A stretch of 8,600 bases of DNA from JBBTWV01 sp038062615 (GTDB taxonomy: Bacteria > Patescibacteriota > Gracilibacteria > UBA1369 > UM-FILTER-53-11): assembly GCA_038062615.1 (NCBI GenBank), contig JBBTWV010000073.1, positions 1 through 8,600 on the forward strand. The letters are read 5' to 3'. Shown here one piece after another: positions 6,380 to 8,600 of the stretch. Numbering within the stretch: position 1 is the first letter of the stretch; the number at the start of each line of letters is the position of its first letter. The notes under the pieces are model-generated. The model worked only from the letters and a program-made list of their open reading frames with translations, had not been told where the DNA came from and did not search any database. A program made the translations under genes and the position numbers.

Positions 6380-7093
6380 ATGTATAAAAATAAGAAAATT
6401 TTAGGGATTATTACGGCTCGGGGCGGCTCAACGAGCATTCCCAAAAAGAATATCGCCCCGCTCGCCGGCAGGCCTTTGATTTGGTACACCATTGATGCTG
6501 CGCAAAAGAGCGCACTGCTTGACCGCACCATTGTTTCAACAGACAACGAAGAAATCGCCGCCGTTTGTCGCGCGCTCGGAGCTGAGGTTCCCTTTATGCG
6601 CCCTCCGGAGCTCGCGCAGGACGTTACCCCGCACATTCCGGTTGTGCAGCATGCGCTCAAATGGCTTAAGGAGCACGAAGGTAAGGAGTATGACTATGTG
6701 ATGATTCTCCAGCCCACTTCACCGCTGCGAACCACAGAGGACATTGATAGTGCAATCAAGAAAGCAGTTGACACTGGCGCGGATTCAGTCATGGGCATGG
6801 TTCTACTCACTGATTTTGACCCGGTTAAGGTTAAAAAAATTGAGGACGACGCCATTCTCCCGATGTTCGCTGATGAAGGTCCGCAGTCAGGCCGCAGGCA
6901 AAAAGGGCAGGAAGCGTACAAGCGCAACTGCGCCATCTATCTTACCAAGACGAGTTGCATTATGCGCGATGATCTGTTCGGCGAGGTTTCTCGGCCGTAC
7001 ATGATGCCGCCGGAACGTTCAGTTGACATCAATGAGCCGTTCGACCTGCGTGTAGCAGAGTTACTATTCATAAAAAATGAACGCTCCCGTTAG
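6380..7093 (+). CDS. neuA: acylneuraminate cytidylyltransferase-like CMP-sugar synthetase (NeuA type)
   Basis: The 237-residue protein has the length and fold motifs of CMP-N-acetylneuraminate synthetases: ARGGSTSIPKKN (13-24) for CTP binding, IVSTDNEEIA (51-60), LQPTSPLRT (110-118), GRRQ (171-174), RNCAIYLTK (182-190) and SVDINEPFDL (214-223). The enzyme couples a nonulosonic acid to CMP from CTP, releasing pyrophosphate. Relative to the Neisseria enzyme, the P-loop-like lysine (K16, ARxxSK) is Thr18, the second metal aspartate (D211) is Asn217, and the usual RNGAIY is RNCAIY. Related NDP-sugar transferases tolerate such changes, so activity on a sialic-, legionaminic- or pseudaminic-like acid is still expected, but the exact substrate is open. 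It starts five bases after the GNAT stop. With neuC at the start of the operon it frames the acyl-ACP genes. Confidence 0.85.
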   Translation: MYKNKKILGIITARGGSTSIPKKNIAPLAGRPLIWYTIDAAQKSALLDRTIVSTDNEEIAAVCRALGAEVPFMRPPELAQDVTPHIPVVQHALKWLKEHEGKEYDYVMILQPTSPLRTTEDIDSAIKKAVDTGADSVMGMVLLTDFDPVKVKKIEDDAILPMFADEGPQSGRRQKGQEAYKRNCAIYLTKTSCIMRDDLFGEVSRPYMMPPERSVDINEPFDLRVAELLFIKNERSR

Positions 7094-8579
7094 GTCTATG
7101 ACAAATATTTCATCGTTAAAATTTGCGCTTTTCCTCTTGTCCGTAGCGCTCCTACTCGCCGCGAGCCTTTTTAGTTTAACCGGCAAACCGCCGGTTTGGT
7201 TCGACGAAGGAATTTTTCTCCACGCCGGCCGTACCCTGGCTGACGAGGGGGTGTTCGGAATTCAGGTCGCTCCCGGCCGATTTGAAGACCTTTCTCTGGT
7301 TACCAGCGGCTATCCGCTTCTTGTGCCCCTTGCTCTGGTGGTAAAATTTTTTGGTCCGAGCATCTTTTCTGCGCGGCTCATGATGATGTTTTTCATTTTG
7401 GGGTTTGCCGCTCTCTTTTTCCTTCTCGCAAAGAGGTTGTATGGCACATATCCGGCGCTCGCAAGCGCGTTACTTTTGGCGTCGTTCGCTCCGCTCTACG
7501 GCAACGGAAAATCAGTGCTCGGTGAGGTGCCTGGGTTGTTTTACTTCATGGCGGGGCTACTGTTTCTGCACCGAATTGAAACAGGACAGGCGGGTGTTGA
7601 TTCCGCACGGAAGAGGTACCTGTACTCACTCCTGGCTGGTGTAGGGTTCGGGCTCGCGGCCAGCACGAAGCCGCTGTTTTTGCTCGTGGCGGGCGGCGTG
7701 TTCGCGGCTGTGGTCGTGCGGTTTCAGTTCTGGAAGCGCCACCTCCGCGAATTCTTGAATGTCGGCATCGGTGCCGCCATTACCCTCGCCGTTTGGGCGG
7801 GCACTCAGTTTGGCGGTTCGGTGAGCATTGAGCGCGTGTTGTCGTTTTATGCCAATCCATACGTGCTTGCCGCTGGCACCATAACTACGGTTATTAAAAC
7901 GAATGCGCTGCGTTTTTTCACGGAGTCCACCCCCATTCATTTTGCGTTCCTGTTCGTACTGTGCGTGATATTTTTTGTAAGCAGGTTCCGCCGCAGGGAA
8001 CGGGTGTACTCAAGCGAAGTGGCGATACTGGTGTTCATACTACTCGTGCTTGCCGCCTATCTGCGCACTCCGGGCTGGTACCGTTACTTTTTTACGGCGC
8101 ACGTGATGCTCTTTCTATTCCTGCCGCCAGTGCTTACGCGCATTGGTGAGTTTATCCATTCACGTTTTCGTCTTTCCACGGGGCGTCTGGCTGTTGTTGT
8201 TCTTGCGCTACTTTTTGTCGTGCAGCTTGGCCACTTCATAAAGAATGAATACCGGTACGAGAGCGACACAACAGAGCCAGCGCGCATCCATTTGGCCGCC
8301 ATTCCGCCCAAGAAGAGCATCATGTTTTACAACGCAGCCGAACTGGCATACCTCTACCCCCGGAAAAATTTTTCCCAGTACCTATTTTTTAACGAAGGGT
8401 TTGAGGTGGGGAAAGAATCAAAAGACAAGCTTGCCAGCGGCGCGTTTGACGTGCTGGTGGTGCCGGGCGCAAACTTAGCCGAGGTTTCTGGTGGCTGTTA
8501 CGCGCTTGAGTACACCGCGAGGAGTTACATTTTCCTTACCAAAGATCCTGGTCGTTGCCCGGAGGCAGGTTCCCTATGA
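7077..8579 (+). CDS. multi-spanning GT-C glycosyltransferase (GT39/ArnT/PMT-like)
   Basis: The 500-residue integral membrane protein has a first hydrophobic helix at about 14-33, then the periplasmic-loop motif PPVWFDEG (38-45), whose Asp43-Glu44 matches the catalytic acidic pair of GT-C enzymes using polyprenyl-phosphate sugars. Further hydrophobic segments lie near 80-93, 100-118, 126-140, 153-165, 181-215, 227-243, 285-302, 312-328, 338-355 and 370-386, followed by a soluble C-terminal domain (about 390-500). This layout fits the GT39/ArnT family (PMT_2), which transfers a sugar from a polyprenyl-phosphate carrier to protein, lipid or glycan outside the membrane. The acceptor is unknown. 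From the ATG at 7077 it overlaps neuA by 17 bases; an ATG at 7098, four bases after the neuA stop, would drop seven residues and is equally credible. Confidence 0.82.
   Translation: MNAPVRSMTNISSLKFALFLLSVALLLAASLFSLTGKPPVWFDEGIFLHAGRTLADEGVFGIQVAPGRFEDLSLVTSGYPLLVPLALVVKFFGPSIFSARLMMMFFILGFAALFFLLAKRLYGTYPALASALLLASFAPLYGNGKSVLGEVPGLFYFMAGLLFLHRIETGQAGVDSARKRYLYSLLAGVGFGLAASTKPLFLLVAGGVFAAVVVRFQFWKRHLREFLNVGIGAAITLAVWAGTQFGGSVSIERVLSFYANPYVLAAGTITTVIKTNALRFFTESTPIHFAFLFVLCVIFFVSRFRRRERVYSSEVAILVFILLVLAAYLRTPGWYRYFFTAHVMLFLFLPPVLTRIGEFIHSRFRLSTGRLAVVVLALLFVVQLGHFIKNEYRYESDTTEPARIHLAAIPPKKSIMFYNAAELAYLYPRKNFSQYLFFNEGFEVGKESKDKLASGAFDVLVVPGANLAEVSGGCYALEYTARSYIFLTKDPGRCPEAGSL
7178..7196. repeat. 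Small inverted repeat near the 5' end of the GT-C gene
   Basis: AACCGGC (7178-7184) and GCCGGTT (7190-7196) are perfect 7-bp arms around the 5-base loop AAACC. An alternative fold pairs CAAACCG (7184-7190) with CGGTTTG (7192-7198). It lies within codons just before the WFDEG motif, about 100 bases from the start, and has no T-tract. It may be chance. Confidence 0.4.
8561..8565 (+). promoter_or_regulatory. Shine-Dalgarno sequence GGAGG before the last gene
   Basis: GGAGG ends 10 bases before the ATG at 8576. It is the only strong ribosome binding site at a gene start in this window; the other starts lie in overlaps or tiny gaps with no comparable purine motif at proper spacing. It supports the ATG at 8576 as a true start. 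Confidence 0.6.
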
Positions 8580-8600
8580 AGATTCTCAACACTATTGGCC
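8576..8600 (+). CDS. start of a downstream gene, possibly a GT-B glycosyltransferase (partial)
   Basis: Only eight codons are present (MKILNTIG), starting at an ATGA overlap with the stop of the GT-C gene and preceded by GGAGG. An N-terminal MKIL-x-x-I-G is common at the first beta strand of family 4-type GT-B glycosyltransferases, which would suit the cluster, but the stretch is too short for a firm call. Confidence 0.45.

Noticed and set aside
8362..8375. Palindrome GGAAAAATTTTTCC in the GT-C gene
   Set aside because: A loopless A/T-run palindrome inside codons; easily produced by chance and without supporting context.
1..8600. CRISPR array, tRNA/rRNA, insertion sequence or phage genes
   Set aside because: No spaced direct repeats, no RNA gene signatures, no transposase or integrase motifs; the window is filled by one gene string.

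Overview
The window is one uninterrupted co-directional operon on the + strand of a bacterium: ten complete genes plus the tail of one gene at the left edge and the first codons of another at the right edge. All reading frames close with TAA, TAG or TGA, so the standard bacterial code fits and TGA is not recoded. Adjacent genes overlap by 1 to 17 bases or are separated by at most 5, and most starts have no good Shine-Dalgarno sequence. No tRNA, rRNA, CRISPR array, insertion sequence, intergenic promoter or terminator is visible. The phylum cannot be fixed from sequence alone; the tight packing and scarce Shine-Dalgarno sites would suit a compact-genome lineage such as Patescibacteria, but this is only a guess.

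Layout. Positions 2-49 hold the last 15 codons of an upstream gene that look like the C-terminus of a NeuB-type nonulosonate synthase. 46-1197 is a NeuC/LegG-type hydrolysing UDP- (or GDP-) sugar 2-epimerase. 1200-1535 is a holo-ACP synthase (AcpS). 1528-3105 is a full-length FkbH-like HAD protein. 3102-3863 is a TylF-type SAM-dependent O-methyltransferase. 3863-4108 is an acyl carrier protein. 4098-4508 is a MaoC-type hot-dog dehydratase/hydratase. 4514-5275 is a FabG-like short-chain dehydrogenase. 5268-6374 is a large GNAT-type acyltransferase. 6380-7093 is a NeuA-type CMP-sugar synthetase. 7077-8579 is a multi-spanning GT-C/GT39-type glycosyltransferase. From 8576 a further gene begins, probably a GT-B glycosyltransferase.

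How the genes could work together (inference). The outer genes (NeuB-like tail, NeuC, NeuA) outline a sialic-acid-like nonulosonate pathway: an ADP/UDP/GDP-amino sugar is epimerised and hydrolysed, condensed with PEP, and activated with CMP. Embedded between them is a self-contained acyl-ACP module: AcpS primes the ACP; FkbH may load a three-carbon glyceryl- or lactyl-like unit; the O-methyltransferase, MaoC protein and SDR tailor it; and the GNAT protein could transfer the finished acyl group to an amino sugar. This mirrors the FkbG/FkbH/FkbJ/FkbK logic of methoxymalonyl-ACP synthesis in polyketide clusters, but no ketosynthase or acyltransferase is present. The predicted end product is a surface glycan carrying a nonulosonic acid with an unusual, possibly O-methylated, acyl substituent. 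The terminal GT-C and GT-B proteins would assemble or transfer the glycan at the membrane.
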